DNA of 15,573 bases from Mailhella sp. (GCA_017940105.1 JAGAZG010000215.1:1-15573), one strand, 5' to 3'; positions 1-7,685 are shown, counted from the first letter of the stretch. A program made the numbers and translations. Notes: generated from the letters alone by a model not told the origin.

Positions 1-1211
1 CAGAATGTGGCAAAAGTGACGGCCTTTGAACTGTATTTGCGGGCCTGATTGGAAGACTGGGCTGAAATGCCTGCCACAGCCTCCCAGAGTTTCTGCATGC
101 GGCTTTCTGCCTGGCAGCTTTTAATGGTTTCCAGTCCGTTGACCATTTCTACAAGCAGGGCATTTTTCTGCATGCTGTGGTGATAGCTTTTTTCTGCGCT
201 GCGCTTTGCCTGCATCTGGTAGTAAATGCCGACAATGAGCAAGACAGGCATGGCTGCCAGGGGAATGAAGGCCACAGGTCCGCCTATGAAGAAAAGCAGG
301 GCGAAGAACAGTGCGAGAAAAGGCAGGTCGATAAGCGCGAGAAAGGTAGACGAACTGAAAAATTCCCGCATGGACTCAAATTCCCGCAGGTTGTTTACCA
401 GAGCTCCTGTGGATTCCGGCTTGGAATCAAGCCTCATCGACAGCACTTTGTCGATCAGAATGCTGGAGAGCACCACGTCGGCGTTGCGGCCCGCAAGATC
501 CACGAAATGACTTCGGAGATTGCGCAGTATGTAGTCGAATAAATACGCTATGCCCACGCCTGCCGCCAGAACCCACAAGGTTTCATACGCGTTGTTGGGA
601 ATGACCCTGTCATACACGTTCATGACGAACAGTGATGAAGCTACCGCAATGGTATTCACCACAATGCTGGCGATGGCAACATGTCTGTAAATGGGGCCAT
701 AGAAACGCAGCACATCCCAGAACCAGCGTTTGCCGTGCTTGAGCTTGACTTCTTTTGTCCTGTTGTCTGTGCGGCTTTCCAGCGCGCCGAAAACGGCATA
801 TCCGGAATATTCCTTTTCAAGATGCTCACGCGGCATGCTCTGCGCATTTTCGCCAAGCTCCGGCATGATTACCTTGACGCTGCTTTCATTGTATTCTGTC
901 AGTACGCAGGAATGGTCATTTTTTAGAATAAGGATGCATGGCAGGGTGAGCGGAGAGATGCTTTCAATTTTGGGGCGGTACATCACGCTGCTCTTGAGAC
1001 CGGCCCGTTCGGCAGAGCGCAGGCAGGCAGCCGCGCTTATCTTATCTGCCCCGGCAAGTCCGGCAAGGAGATATTGCGGAGATACGTGTATGCCTTTCAG
1101 GCGGATGAGCGTTGACAGGCTGCGCAGGAGGGGGGGCATGAAATCCACATCAGAAGGGCGCAGAGGCGCTGTGCCTCGCTTTTGTTCTGTGGATGCGTTT
1201 GTTTGAGACAT
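1..1211 (-). CDS. Type I secretion system permease/ATPase, LssB/LapB-like (C-terminal part outside window)
   Basis: Inner-membrane ABC exporter subunit that would drive secretion of an RTX-type adhesin or toxin through a membrane-fusion protein and a TolC-like channel. I translated 403 residues from the ATG whose complement is at 1209-1211; the frame is open to the left edge. Residues about 20-145 form a C39-like domain: the position normally holding the catalytic Cys is Leu (LLRSLSTLIRLKGI, 28-41), while the His (NDHSCVL, 98-104) is kept, so it is a non-proteolytic C39-like domain as in this family. Residues 165-403 are the start of the ABC membrane domain, with the family hallmark FVMNVYDRVIPNNAYETLW (195-213) and helices near 178-195, 212-230 and 290-330. 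The nucleotide-binding domain lies outside the window. A Shine-Dalgarno-like AAGGGA sits 5 bases before the ATG. It is divergent from the DMT transporter. Family is confident; the substrate is unknown. Confidence 0.9.
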   Translation of the reverse strand, partial: MSQTNASTEQKRGTAPLRPSDVDFMPPLLRSLSTLIRLKGIHVSPQYLLAGLAGADKISAAACLRSAERAGLKSSVMYRPKIESISPLTLPCILILKNDHSCVLTEYNESSVKVIMPELGENAQSMPREHLEKEYSGYAVFGALESRTDNRTKEVKLKHGKRWFWDVLRFYGPIYRHVAIASIVVNTIAVASSLFVMNVYDRVIPNNAYETLWVLAAGVGIAYLFDYILRNLRSHFVDLAGRNADVVLSSILIDKVLSMRLDSKPESTGALVNNLREFESMREFFSSSTFLALIDLPFLALFFALLFFIGGPVAFIPLAAMPVLLIVGIYYQMQAKRSAEKSYHHSMQKNALLVEMVNGLETIKSCQAESRMQKLWEAVAGISAQSSNQARKYSSKAVTFATF

Positions 1212-1265
1212 GATAATCCCTTATGAAAAGATGGTCGATCCGGCTTGCGGGACAAGGGAGAAGGC

Positions 1266-1288
1266 AATTTTGCCGGACTGGCAAAATT
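1266..1288. promoter_or_regulatory. Palindrome AATTTTGCC-N5-GGCAAAATT between divergent genes
   Basis: Perfect 9-base inverted repeat with a 5-base centre (GGACT). It lies 55-77 bases upstream of the type I secretion ATG, just downstream of its candidate promoter, which is a typical operator position. It has no T-tract of the kind a terminator would show. The second palindrome at 1383-1395 shares the TTGCC...GGCAA half-sites. Role inferred. Confidence 0.4.
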
Positions 1289-1303
1289 CAGCCTTGCAGA
1301 GCC

Positions 1304-1333
1304 AATATATGGAGTTTAAAGGGAAGATGCAAA
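1304..1333 (-). promoter_or_regulatory. Candidate sigma70 promoter for the type I secretion gene
   Basis: On the minus strand TTTGCA (1328-1333) is followed after 18 bases by TATATT (1304-1309), four and five matches to the -35 and -10 consensus. Transcription would start about 85 bases before the ATG at 1211. It is AT-rich and correctly placed, but it is only a consensus match. Confidence 0.35.
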
Positions 1334-1382
1334 GTATTCTTTAATATATGATCTTTTTTTGAGAGTTCGTACTCTTATGGGA

Positions 1383-1395
1383 TTGCCTGAGGCAA
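1383..1395. promoter_or_regulatory. Smaller palindrome TTGCC-TGA-GGCAA upstream of the DMT transporter
   Basis: Five-base arms with a 3-base centre, 78-90 bases before the GTG of the transporter. It has the same half-sites as the palindrome at 1266-1288 but a shorter spacer. It may be a second site for the same regulator, or chance. The same intergenic region also has three copies of GCCTTGCAG, at 1291, 1415 and 1448. Confidence 0.25.
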
Positions 1396-1472
1396 AATAA
1401 AACGATAGACCTGCGCCTTGCAGGAACGGCATGACATGCAGTATGCCGCCTTGCAGAGCGGAGGAATGAAGT

Positions 1473-2336
1473 GTGGAAAAGTTTTTAAAGGGGGCAGCTC
1501 TTTGCGCGGCTTCGGCCCTGGCATGGGCAATCAGCGGACCGCTTTCGCGCCTGAGCTTTGCGGAAGGCGTTTCACCAGGAACGGTTGCCTTCTGGCGCGT
1601 AGCTATTTCTGGCGCGTGCTTTCTTGTGCATGCCCTGGCACTGCGGCATCCTTTTCCTTCCCGGCGGAATATGGCGTATCTCATGCTGTTCGGGCTGGGC
1701 AATGTTTCTGTCTTCTTCCTGTCTTTTCAGCTGGCTATTAAAAAAAGCGGCAGTGCATTGGCCACGGTGCTGATGTTTACGGCTCCCATATGGGTTGCGA
1801 TATTCTCCAGAATCATTTTTCAGGAAAGCATCGACAGGGCAAAGCTTACCGCCATACTTACAGCGCTTTGCGGCGTCGTGCTCGTATGCTTTTCCGGCGG
1901 AAGCCTTGGCGGCGACATTTCGTATGTAGGCCTTGGCTCTGGTATCGTGTGCGGCCTGTTTTATGCCTGCCAGTTTATTTTTTATTCCTGGTGGAAAGGG
2001 CATTTTTCCACAGCCGTTTTATTTGCCTTTACATTTTTGCCTGCAGCTGCCGTGCTGGCATGCTTTGCAGATTTTCAGCCCATCAGCATGGCGGGATGGA
2101 TTGGCATTGCCGTGCCTGCCTTTCTTTCTACATATGCGGCGTACTACATGTATGGACAGTCACTGTTCTATCTCACGCCTGTTCAGGCTTCTGTCATAGG
2201 CAATCTTGAACCTGTGGCAGGAACTCTGCTCTCATGGTGGTTTTGGAACGAAAACTTCACTGTTTCCGGTTGGATCGGCTGTGCGTTTGTCATTGGTTCC
2301 GTAGCCATAATGGCACTGCTGGGCCGCAGGCAATAA
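1473..2336 (+). CDS. EamA/DMT-family transporter
   Basis: A 287-residue inner-membrane protein of the drug/metabolite transporter superfamily, usually an exporter or importer of amino acids, nucleosides or other metabolites; the substrate cannot be read from sequence. It is strongly hydrophobic throughout with about ten predicted helices in two EamA repeats, roughly residues 5-140 and 150-285. The N-terminal repeat begins with ALAWAISGPLSRL, where these proteins typically place helix 1 and its W/G/P motif. Both repeats end with the typical exporter-like pattern (for example GNLEPVAGTLLSWWFWNE near 243-260). The start is GTG at 1473, with a good GGAGG at 1460-1464, 8 bases before it. An ATG at 1466 is in another frame. 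It is a single gene, convergent with hisA, and shares the hairpin at 2338-2362. Confidence 0.85.
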   Translation: MEKFLKGAALCAASALAWAISGPLSRLSFAEGVSPGTVAFWRVAISGACFLVHALALRHPFPSRRNMAYLMLFGLGNVSVFFLSFQLAIKKSGSALATVLMFTAPIWVAIFSRIIFQESIDRAKLTAILTALCGVVLVCFSGGSLGGDISYVGLGSGIVCGLFYACQFIFYSWWKGHFSTAVLFAFTFLPAAAVLACFADFQPISMAGWIGIAVPAFLSTYAAYYMYGQSLFYLTPVQASVIGNLEPVAGTLLSWWFWNENFTVSGWIGCAFVIGSVAIMALLGRRQ

Positions 2337-2362
2337 AAAGCGGCAGTTTATGGCTGCCGCTT
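2332..2362 (-). terminator. Rho-independent terminator after hisA
   Basis: AAGCGGCAG (2338-2346) pairs with CTGCCGCTT (2354-2362) around a 7-base loop. Read on the minus strand, the 9-bp GC-rich stem is followed directly by TTTATTG, completing a T-rich tail and making a good intrinsic terminator for the tat-his operon. Read on the plus strand it lacks a U-tract but may still help end the transporter transcript. Confidence 0.8.
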
Positions 2363-2386
2363 GAAAAATGCCGTATTCTCCACCCG

Positions 2387-3124
2387 TTAAGACTGTTGTG
2401 CCTTGATCCACGCCATTGCCTGGCGCAGGTTAAGCGTGCCCTCATAGATGGCACGTCCTGATATCGCCCCCTGCAGGGAACCATTAATGCTGAGAGGGTA
2501 TAAGGCCTTTATATCATCCAGCGTCGCAACGCCTCCGGCTGCCACAACCGGCAGGGGACTGTTTGCCGCCAGGCGTGAGAGCATGGGCATATTGACACCG
2601 CTTTGCATTCCATCCCTGGCGATATCGGTGTAAATGATGAAAGCCGCTCCGTCGTCAGCGAGCCTGGGCAGCACTTCGTCCACGGTCAGACCTGCGTCAG
2701 CAACCCAGCCTCTGGTTTTCAGATGTCCGTCCACGGCATCAAGCGAAACGCCGACTCTTCCAGGAAATGTTCCGCAGAGACGGGCAAACCGCGCGGGTTC
2801 TTCAAGGGCCATGGTGCCGATGATGATGCGCGTCACGCCGGCGTCAAACCACATGCGGGCTGCCTCTTCATCGCGAATTCCGCCTCCAAGCTCAATGGGT
2901 ATGTCCAGCGCCTTGCTTATGGCGGACACAAGTCCTGCATTAACGCTTTTGCCCTGAAAGGCTCCGTCAAGGTCTATGAGGTGCAGCCATTCGGCCCCTT
3001 CCGCCTGCCAATGCAGCGCAGCCGCGACAGGGTCGTCGCTGAACACGGTGGATTCGCCCGCTTTGCCTTGCTTCAGGCGAACGGCTTTTCCACCCTGCAG
3101 GTCAACTGCCGGAAAGATAATCAT
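2387..3124 (-). CDS. hisA: Phosphoribosylformimino-5-aminoimidazole carboxamide ribotide isomerase (HisA)
   Basis: Cytoplasmic TIM-barrel enzyme of histidine biosynthesis. It isomerises ProFAR to PRFAR, the substrate of HisF/HisH. The 245-residue length fits the family. Visible motifs are the first-strand catalytic Asp in IIFPAVDLQGG (Asp8), the half-barrel phosphate site LGGGIRD (79-85), the second catalytic Asp in VSLDAVDG (Asp129), IYTDIARDGM (164-173) and AAGGV (195-199). The frame is open further upstream, but homology starts at MIIFPAVDL, so I place the ATG at 3124. It overlaps the lipoprotein stop as ATGA, which implies translational coupling. It is the last gene of the operon and is followed by the terminator at 2332-2362. 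Confidence 0.95.
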   Translation of the reverse strand: MIIFPAVDLQGGKAVRLKQGKAGESTVFSDDPVAAALHWQAEGAEWLHLIDLDGAFQGKSVNAGLVSAISKALDIPIELGGGIRDEEAARMWFDAGVTRIIIGTMALEEPARFARLCGTFPGRVGVSLDAVDGHLKTRGWVADAGLTVDEVLPRLADDGAAFIIYTDIARDGMQSGVNMPMLSRLAANSPLPVVAAGGVATLDDIKALYPLSINGSLQGAISGRAIYEGTLNLRQAMAWIKAQQS

Positions 3125-3759
3125 AGACCAAGCTCCCTGACGGCTTTGTCCATGCCTTCTGCAGCAAGTTCCGTGGCAGAAACCCATCCACCGCCGCGCT
3201 TGAAAAAGCTGGAAATGCGCGTGATATCGCTGGAAAGGGGCTTTTGCTCTTCAGAAAAGTGCGTGCGGTGGACAAGCGCTGCCGGGGTGCGTGCGTCAAC
3301 GAGATAAAAGTCTTCGTTGACAGATGCAGCGCTGACAACGCCGGCTTTGCTGCCAACTCTTTCGCGCAGTTCAATCAGCTGGGGCACGATGATCATGTCT
3401 GCTCCGGCTTTGCGGGCCAGCTGAGCCCAGGATTCCAGGGCGCTTCTGCGGCCGCGGTCGTCGCGGGCCATGTCGCTGTCAAAGGCCGTCAGCTCAAGAA
3501 AGATATACGCATGATCTTTCTGAGAGTTGAGCTTTTCGCGGAAAAGCGTGTCAAGCTGGTTTAGCGTTTCTTTGGAAACGGCGGCCTGATCTTCAGGTAT
3601 GAACCCGGAAAGCAGTTCAGTGGTCTGCGTGGGCTGCGTGAACGGAGCAACGGCTACGATGATTTCCGGCATGATGAGCCGCTGCTGTTCCGGTTGCTTT
3701 TCACATCCGGCGAACAGGCAGAAGCAGAGGACGGCGAGAAAAAGGTTGCGAAGCTGCAT
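3121..3759 (-). CDS. Putative lipoprotein embedded in the his operon
   Basis: A 212-residue protein starting with a short charged segment, a hydrophobic helix and the lipobox LFAGC (lipidated Cys19), so it should be a lipoprotein anchored to the inner or outer membrane. The rest is a soluble alpha/beta domain. The pattern of an EIIVAVAPF strand, a helix, AYIFLELTAF, and KAGADMIIVPQLIELRERVG vaguely recalls TolB-N/CsgG-like lipoprotein domains; that is inference and I do not assign a family. Its TAA stop comes from codons overlapping hisA (ATGA). Its ATG shares one base with the hisB TAA (TAATG). The frame could extend upstream to 3903, but that would overlap hisB and lose the signal peptide. 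The product has no obvious link to histidine synthesis. Confidence 0.75.
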   Translation of the reverse strand: MQLRNLFLAVLCFCLFAGCEKQPEQQRLIMPEIIVAVAPFTQPTQTTELLSGFIPEDQAAVSKETLNQLDTLFREKLNSQKDHAYIFLELTAFDSDMARDDRGRRSALESWAQLARKAGADMIIVPQLIELRERVGSKAGVVSAASVNEDFYLVDARTPAALVHRTHFSEEQKPLSSDITRISSFFKRGGGWVSATELAAEGMDKAVRELGL

Positions 3760-4358
3760 TAGTCTATACTCCCTTTCGTGCTGGGCAGGCGTTCTCCGTT
3801 GCGGTGCAAGGCCTGCGCAAGCGCAAGCCCCAGACCCTTTGCAGCCGACTCCAGCAAATGATGTCCGTTTTTTCCGTAGAGGAACGATATGTGTATATTG
3901 CACTTGGCTGACGCGGCCAGAGCTTTGTAAAATTCACGCCAGACGTCTTTTTCTTCCCGGGCAATGACGGGCGGCAGCAGGTCGTCGCCTCGGTATTCAA
4001 GCCAGGGTCGGCCCGAAAGGTCTACGGCTATGTCTGCAAGCGCTTCATCCATGGGCACTCTTGCCCAGCCTGCGCGCTGGATGCCGCGGCGTTCGCCCAC
4101 AGCGTTGCGCAGGGCGCTGCCAAGGCACAGGGCAACATCTTCTGCCGTATGATGGGCATCTACATGCATGTCGCCGGAGCATACCAGATTAAGGTCGAAT
4201 CCGGCCCAGAAGGCGAGCAAGGCAAGCATGTGGTCCAGCATGCCAAAACCTGTTGTGACAGAAGCCGAGCCGTTTCCGTCAAGGTTCAGTTCCACCTGCA
4301 CAGAGGTTTCGCCGGTCTTGCGTGAAAGAGAGGCGCAGCGTTGGGTTTGTTCGCTCAT
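3759..4358 (-). CDS. hisB: Imidazoleglycerol-phosphate dehydratase (HisB, monofunctional)
   Basis: Cytoplasmic Mn-dependent enzyme that dehydrates imidazole glycerol phosphate to imidazole acetol phosphate. At 199 residues it matches the monofunctional form and lacks the N-terminal HAD phosphatase found in enteric HisB. Metal-binding and active-site motifs are visible in both half-repeats: GMLDHML (39-45), DAHHTAED (67-74), GHHLLESAAKGLGLAL (165-180), and the C-terminal substrate loop LPSTKG (191-196). It starts MSEQTQRCASLSRKTGETSV at an ATG overlapping the tatC stop (ATGA), so it is probably translated by coupling to tatC. Confidence 0.95.
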   Translation of the reverse strand: MSEQTQRCASLSRKTGETSVQVELNLDGNGSASVTTGFGMLDHMLALLAFWAGFDLNLVCSGDMHVDAHHTAEDVALCLGSALRNAVGERRGIQRAGWARVPMDEALADIAVDLSGRPWLEYRGDDLLPPVIAREEKDVWREFYKALAASAKCNIHISFLYGKNGHHLLESAAKGLGLALAQALHRNGERLPSTKGSID

Positions 4359-5551
4359 GACTGCGTTTCCTCCTGCGTTTTATCAGCGTTTTTTTGCTTG
4401 TAGGCAGTGGCGCTCACATAAATGCTGAGTTCATACAGAACGATCATGGGCAGCGCCATCAGAATCTGTGAAATGACATCGGGCGGGGTGAGTATGGCAG
4501 CCACGATGAAGATGACCAGAATGGCGTAGCGCCGTGAACGGCGCAGGAACGCCGGCGAAAGTATACCGAAGCGCGACAGGAAAAAGCTGAACAGCGGCAT
4601 TTCAAAAACAAGGCCGAACGCAATGAGCAGCTTCAGGGCAAAGCTCAGGTATTCTTCAACGGAAATCATGGGCACGATGGTGTCTGTGGCAAAGCCCATG
4701 AAAAATTTAAAGGCTATGGGAAATACCAGGAAGAAGCAGAAAGCCGCCCCCCCTACAAAAAAGAATGAGGAGCAGAACGCCAGGGGCAGGATTGCCCTTT
4801 TTTCTTCGCGATAGAGCCCGGGCGCCACAAAGGCCCATGCCTGATAGAACGTAAACGGACTTGTTGCAAACAGCGAGGCGATGAACGCCACTTTCAGGTA
4901 GGTGAAGAAGGCGCCCTGAGGCGATGTGTAGATGAGCTTGCTGCCTTCGGGCAGGCAGGCCTGAAGCGGCGCCGACAGATACCCGTAGAGGAGTTCGGCT
5001 ACCCCGTAAAGCGCTATCCAGCCAAGAAAAACAGCGATGAAGATGCGCATGATCCTTTTGCGAAGCTCGCCGAGATGACCAAGTATGCCCATGGAAACGT
5101 CGTCTTCGGCGCCTTCAGGCTCTTCGTCATCATCGTCATCATCTTCTTCGTCCATGGGGTGTATCGTCGGATCAAGATCTTCATGAGCAGCTTCCATGGC
5201 TGCATGGGAAGATGGTGAGGGCAGCCCGCTTCTGCTTTCCGGTTCGTTTTCGCTGAGTTCAGTAAGGGGGCCGTGAGGACCTTCTGCCATGAGGGATGCG
5301 TCACCGGACACCGCACCGTCATCCGGGGGCGTCACTGATCCATATTCTGCTTCGCTCTCTGCAGGGGAGTCCGCATGCCGTTCACCTTCTTCCTGCCCGT
5401 CGTCGGCAGTGGACTCGCCGGCCTGATAGACATGGTCGGAGTTTGCGGCCGAAGCGGCGGCCGCATAGTACGAGGCCAGATCTTTTTTTTCAGTCTGTTC
5501 CTGCCCGGAGTTTTCTTCAGGCATGCTGGCTGTCTTTTCGTTGTCTTCCAT
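4355..5551 (-). CDS. tatC: Twin-arginine translocase subunit TatC with a long acidic N-terminal extension
   Basis: Six-helix inner-membrane core of the Tat translocase, which recognises twin-arginine signal peptides together with TatB. The TatC core occupies about residues 152-385, with the signature HLGELRKR (159-166), the periplasmic loop signature FVAPGLYREEKR (241-252) and LTPPDVISQ (354-362). It is 398 residues long against about 250 for a typical TatC, because residues 1-150 form an Asp/Glu/Ser/Pro-rich, presumably disordered cytoplasmic tail with a run of Asp/Glu near 135-144. The start at 5551 gives an uninterrupted frame 5 bases after the tatB stop; an internal start just before the core cannot be excluded. 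It overlaps hisB by 4 bases. Confidence 0.93.
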   Translation of the reverse strand: MEDNEKTASMPEENSGQEQTEKKDLASYYAAAASAANSDHVYQAGESTADDGQEEGERHADSPAESEAEYGSVTPPDDGAVSGDASLMAEGPHGPLTELSENEPESRSGLPSPSSHAAMEAAHEDLDPTIHPMDEEDDDDDDEEPEGAEDDVSMGILGHLGELRKRIMRIFIAVFLGWIALYGVAELLYGYLSAPLQACLPEGSKLIYTSPQGAFFTYLKVAFIASLFATSPFTFYQAWAFVAPGLYREEKRAILPLAFCSSFFFVGGAAFCFFLVFPIAFKFFMGFATDTIVPMISVEEYLSFALKLLIAFGLVFEMPLFSFFLSRFGILSPAFLRRSRRYAILVIFIVAAILTPPDVISQILMALPMIVLYELSIYVSATAYKQKNADKTQEETQS

Positions 5552-5556
5552 GAACG

Positions 5557-5862
5557 TCAGGCTTTGTTTTCCGGTTCAGGTGTGTTTTCTGCGGGCATGC
5601 TGGCTGCCGGATCTGCGGCCAGGGCGCTTTCTTCAGCCTTTGCCTGCTTTGCCGCGGCAGCTTTGCGGGCCTTTTTTTTCTCCGCCTCTTCTTCAAAGGC
5701 GATTTCTGTATTCAGCGTGCGCTGGAACTCTGTGGAAACACGGCGAAATTCGCCCATGGCCCGGCCAAGGGTATGCGCGATCTTGGGCAGGTTTTTAGGG
5801 CCAAGCACAAGGAGCGCGACGACAAGTATGACCAGTAATTCAGTGCTGCCTATGCCGAACAT
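5557..5862 (-). CDS. tatB: Sec-independent translocase protein TatB
   Basis: A single-pass inner-membrane component of the Tat receptor complex. The 101-residue protein begins MFGIGSTELLVILVVALLVL, with the conserved Glu8 expected of TatB/TatA. A GPKNLPKIA hinge (21-29) and an amphipathic helix follow, then a charged Glu/Lys/Ala-rich tail. The tail length and the position directly before tatC favour TatB over TatA. No separate tatA is in this window. It is the first gene of the operon; the candidate promoter lies about 90-120 bases upstream. Confidence 0.88.
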   Translation of the reverse strand: MFGIGSTELLVILVVALLVLGPKNLPKIAHTLGRAMGEFRRVSTEFQRTLNTEIAFEEEAEKKKARKAAAAKQAKAEESALAADPAASMPAENTPEPENKA

Positions 5863-5953
5863 GGCAAAACTCCAAAGGCGTCGTTTCCGCTTTATTTTGA
5901 TAAAAACATTGCGTTGCGGTTTATCTTATGAATCATCATATAGACCTCGCCGA

Positions 5954-5983
5954 AGAATGCAGTTTTTGCGAGTGGATTGTCAA
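5954..5983 (-). promoter_or_regulatory. Candidate sigma70 promoter of the tat-his operon
   Basis: On the minus strand a perfect TTGACA (5978-5983) is followed after 18 bases by CATTCT (5954-5959). The -35 is consensus and the -10 weak. It lies about 92 bases before the tatB ATG, between the operon and the accessory region. The rest of 5863-6056 shows no gene. I looked for a tRNA at 6010-6050 because of a GGTTCAAT string and found no T-arm pairing. Confidence 0.5.
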
Positions 5984-6056
5984 GCTTGGCGTGCGCAGCG
6001 TATGTTTTTTTGATGCCGGTTCAATGCCACCTCTCTGCCATCATACCGATAAGCTT

Positions 6057-7199
6057 TTAAATGGTCAGCTTCCAATAGCCCTTCCGGTCTGTACCTGCCC
6101 GCTCTATCATCCTTTTGTCTTTCAAAGACCTGATATATGCGCTTACGGTTTTTGGGGATACGGACATTTTCGCGGCGAGCTGTGCGAGGGTGTACCCCGG
6201 ATCTTCGTCCAGCAATTCAAGAACCATGCGTTCCCGATCATTCACCTTATCTCTCACTTTATCATTCACCCTGATGATTCGATCCTCTGGTCCGCTGAAC
6301 CTGATCATGATATCGCCTGGATGAATTGTGTATTCCGGCATAGGAAGATTATTATCTCTCAGCGAATTACAGATCTTTTCCACACCGCGCCCCCAGCTTT
6401 CGATAAAGCCGGCCAGGTAGAACACATGCGCAATATTCGGATTATAGGGCTTGGAAGCATGCTTCTTCATCAGATTTTCAATAGTCCAGTCTTCCGGCAG
6501 GCATCCGATATTGGCAACGTAAAGCCGATCTTCATACACGCTGACCTGGATCGGGATGCCGGACTGGTACTGTTTATGACAGATAGCATTCAAAAGAGCC
6601 TCGCGCAGCGCATCCTCGGGCACAAAATACCGTTCGATCCGCTGCAGCCCTTCATAGCGGATTATGGCGCGCATATATTTCAAATAAATCAATTCGATCG
6701 CTTTATCCACCTGCTCAAGAACAGAGCCATGAATCTCATCCTGATAAAGCAGATCAGCGTTGTTTTCGAAATATCCTATTTTGATGTATGCTCCCAATTG
6801 ATATTTTTCAGGGTCTTTGCAAAACAAAAGCATAGCCGCATTGGTTAGATAGCCATCGCACATCAGATGGAGCTTTTCCAACAGCAATGCTTTCGGCTCT
6901 TCCAGCAGCCTTGAATCGATTCTTCCCTTTTTTGCCGCAAGCGTCTTAAACCGTTTAACGGCATCATCGTCAACCTCATCGATCCTGAACGCTGGCAGAG
7001 GCAGATTGTCCCATGTTACGCCGCGCTTCCGCATCAAAAAGGCTTCAAGCGCCGGACCGTTCAGAATCTGTTTTGTGCTTCCGCTGCGGTAATGAAAAAG
7101 GCCTTTGTAAGATATTCCAATCGGATAGGCAGGGACATCAATTTCAATATATGGCAGCCCGTCTTTAGCAAGCTGATTGACCGCAACGATGATACCCAT
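6057..7199 (-). pseudogene. Schlafen/AlbA_2-type ATP-binding regulator, 5'-truncated
   Basis: A 380-residue reading frame matching the COG2865-type family (AlbA_2 DNA-binding domain, histidine-kinase-like ATPase, HTH), presumed transcriptional regulators. Only the tail of AlbA_2 is present (IGISYKGLFHYRSGSTKQ, 27-44); the usual first 70 or so residues with the EFK and AFANTxGG motifs are missing. The ATPase-like part has ALREALLNAICHKQY (197-211) and the glycine motif SWGRGVEKI (268-276). A spacer VNDKVRDKVND (311-321), a repeat typical of these proteins, precedes a helix-turn-helix at about 325-360. A TAA lies three codons before the ATG at 7199, so this frame cannot be extended. GC and codon choice look lower than in the neighbouring tat-his genes. 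It may still be translated, but I consider it a decayed accessory gene. Confidence 0.7.
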
Positions 7200-7383
7200 A
7201 GTCGTTTAATCTCCTATAGTCCGTAAGCGGATATTCCTGCACAGGGCTCGGAATGTACGCCTGCACATCTTCGTCATACTCCCAGCCGATCATGAAAAGG
7301 GTCTTGCGCTGCGTATGACCGTCCAGCAGCTCATGCAGGCGGTAGTCCCGGCGCTTGAAATTCCCGTTACTGGTTCGATACAA
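7165..7383 (-). CDS. Unrecognised ORF fragment upstream of the truncated regulator
   Basis: A 72-codon frame from a TTG at 7383, the first available start after a TAA near 7408-7410. The composition looks like real protein (charged, aromatic-rich; FKRRDYRLHELLDG, MIGWEYDEDVQAYIPSPVQ, YPLTDYRRLNDYG). I do not recognise it. It runs into the start of the truncated regulator in another frame, so its last dozen residues are probably out-of-frame read-through. It may be the tail of a lost gene joined to the regulator by a deletion at about 7200-7210. Confidence 0.3.
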   Translation of the reverse strand: MYRTSNGNFKRRDYRLHELLDGHTQRKTLFMIGWEYDEDVQAYIPSPVQEYPLTDYRRLNDYGYHRCGQSAC

Positions 7384-7407
7384 TGCAAGGCTGCCTAGAG
7401 GCGTTGC

Positions 7408-7438
7408 TTAAAGTGTCGAAAAAGTGTCGCATTAAAAG
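7408..7438. repeat. AAAGTG repeat block, copy 1
   Basis: Two tandem AAAGTGTCG units 11 bases apart, followed by CATTAAAAG. It matches the block at 7579-7611 at most positions (TAAAGTGT, AAAGTG, then a C/G-ATTAAAAG-like end), with the same internal spacing. Confidence 0.5.
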
Positions 7439-7578
7439 ATTTAGCCAACCATCTGAAAACAAATAAAATTTGAATCAGGATATAGGGTACTTATGAGTAG
7501 CAATATTAAAATGTATCATCATAATTATGAATTCCCCGTATCACCCCTGAGACAATTTAACTCTGTCTGGAAACACCG

Positions 7579-7611
7579 TTTAAAGTGTAGATAAAGTGAA
7601 GCGTTAAAAAG
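7579..7611. repeat. AAAGTG repeat block, copy 2
   Basis: TAAAGTGTAG-ATAAAGTGAAG followed by CGTTAAAAAG. It is an imperfect direct copy of 7408-7438, about 170 bases away. The paired units could be binding sites for a regulator, or traces of a duplicated element end. Confidence 0.5.
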
Positions 7612-7685
7612 CATGGAAACGAACATTAATAGTTTATTTGCCAGGCAGGACTTAGTATAATATTTATTTATAAATATCAAAATGT

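Noticed and set aside
5125..5160. Trinucleotide repeat (CATCGT/CATCTT) as a contingency locus in tatC
   Set aside because: It encodes an Asp/Glu run and length changes by three would not shift the frame, so it is not a phase-variation switch.
6005..6050. Possible tRNA end (GGTTCAAT string near a T-run) as an integration site next to the tat operon
   Set aside because: The bases around the string do not form the 5-bp T-arm stem and no acceptor or anticodon arm could be paired.
5928..6848. 306-codon plus-strand frame across the regulator remnant
   Set aside because: Lies opposite recognisable ATPase and HTH motifs and has no homologous-looking segments.
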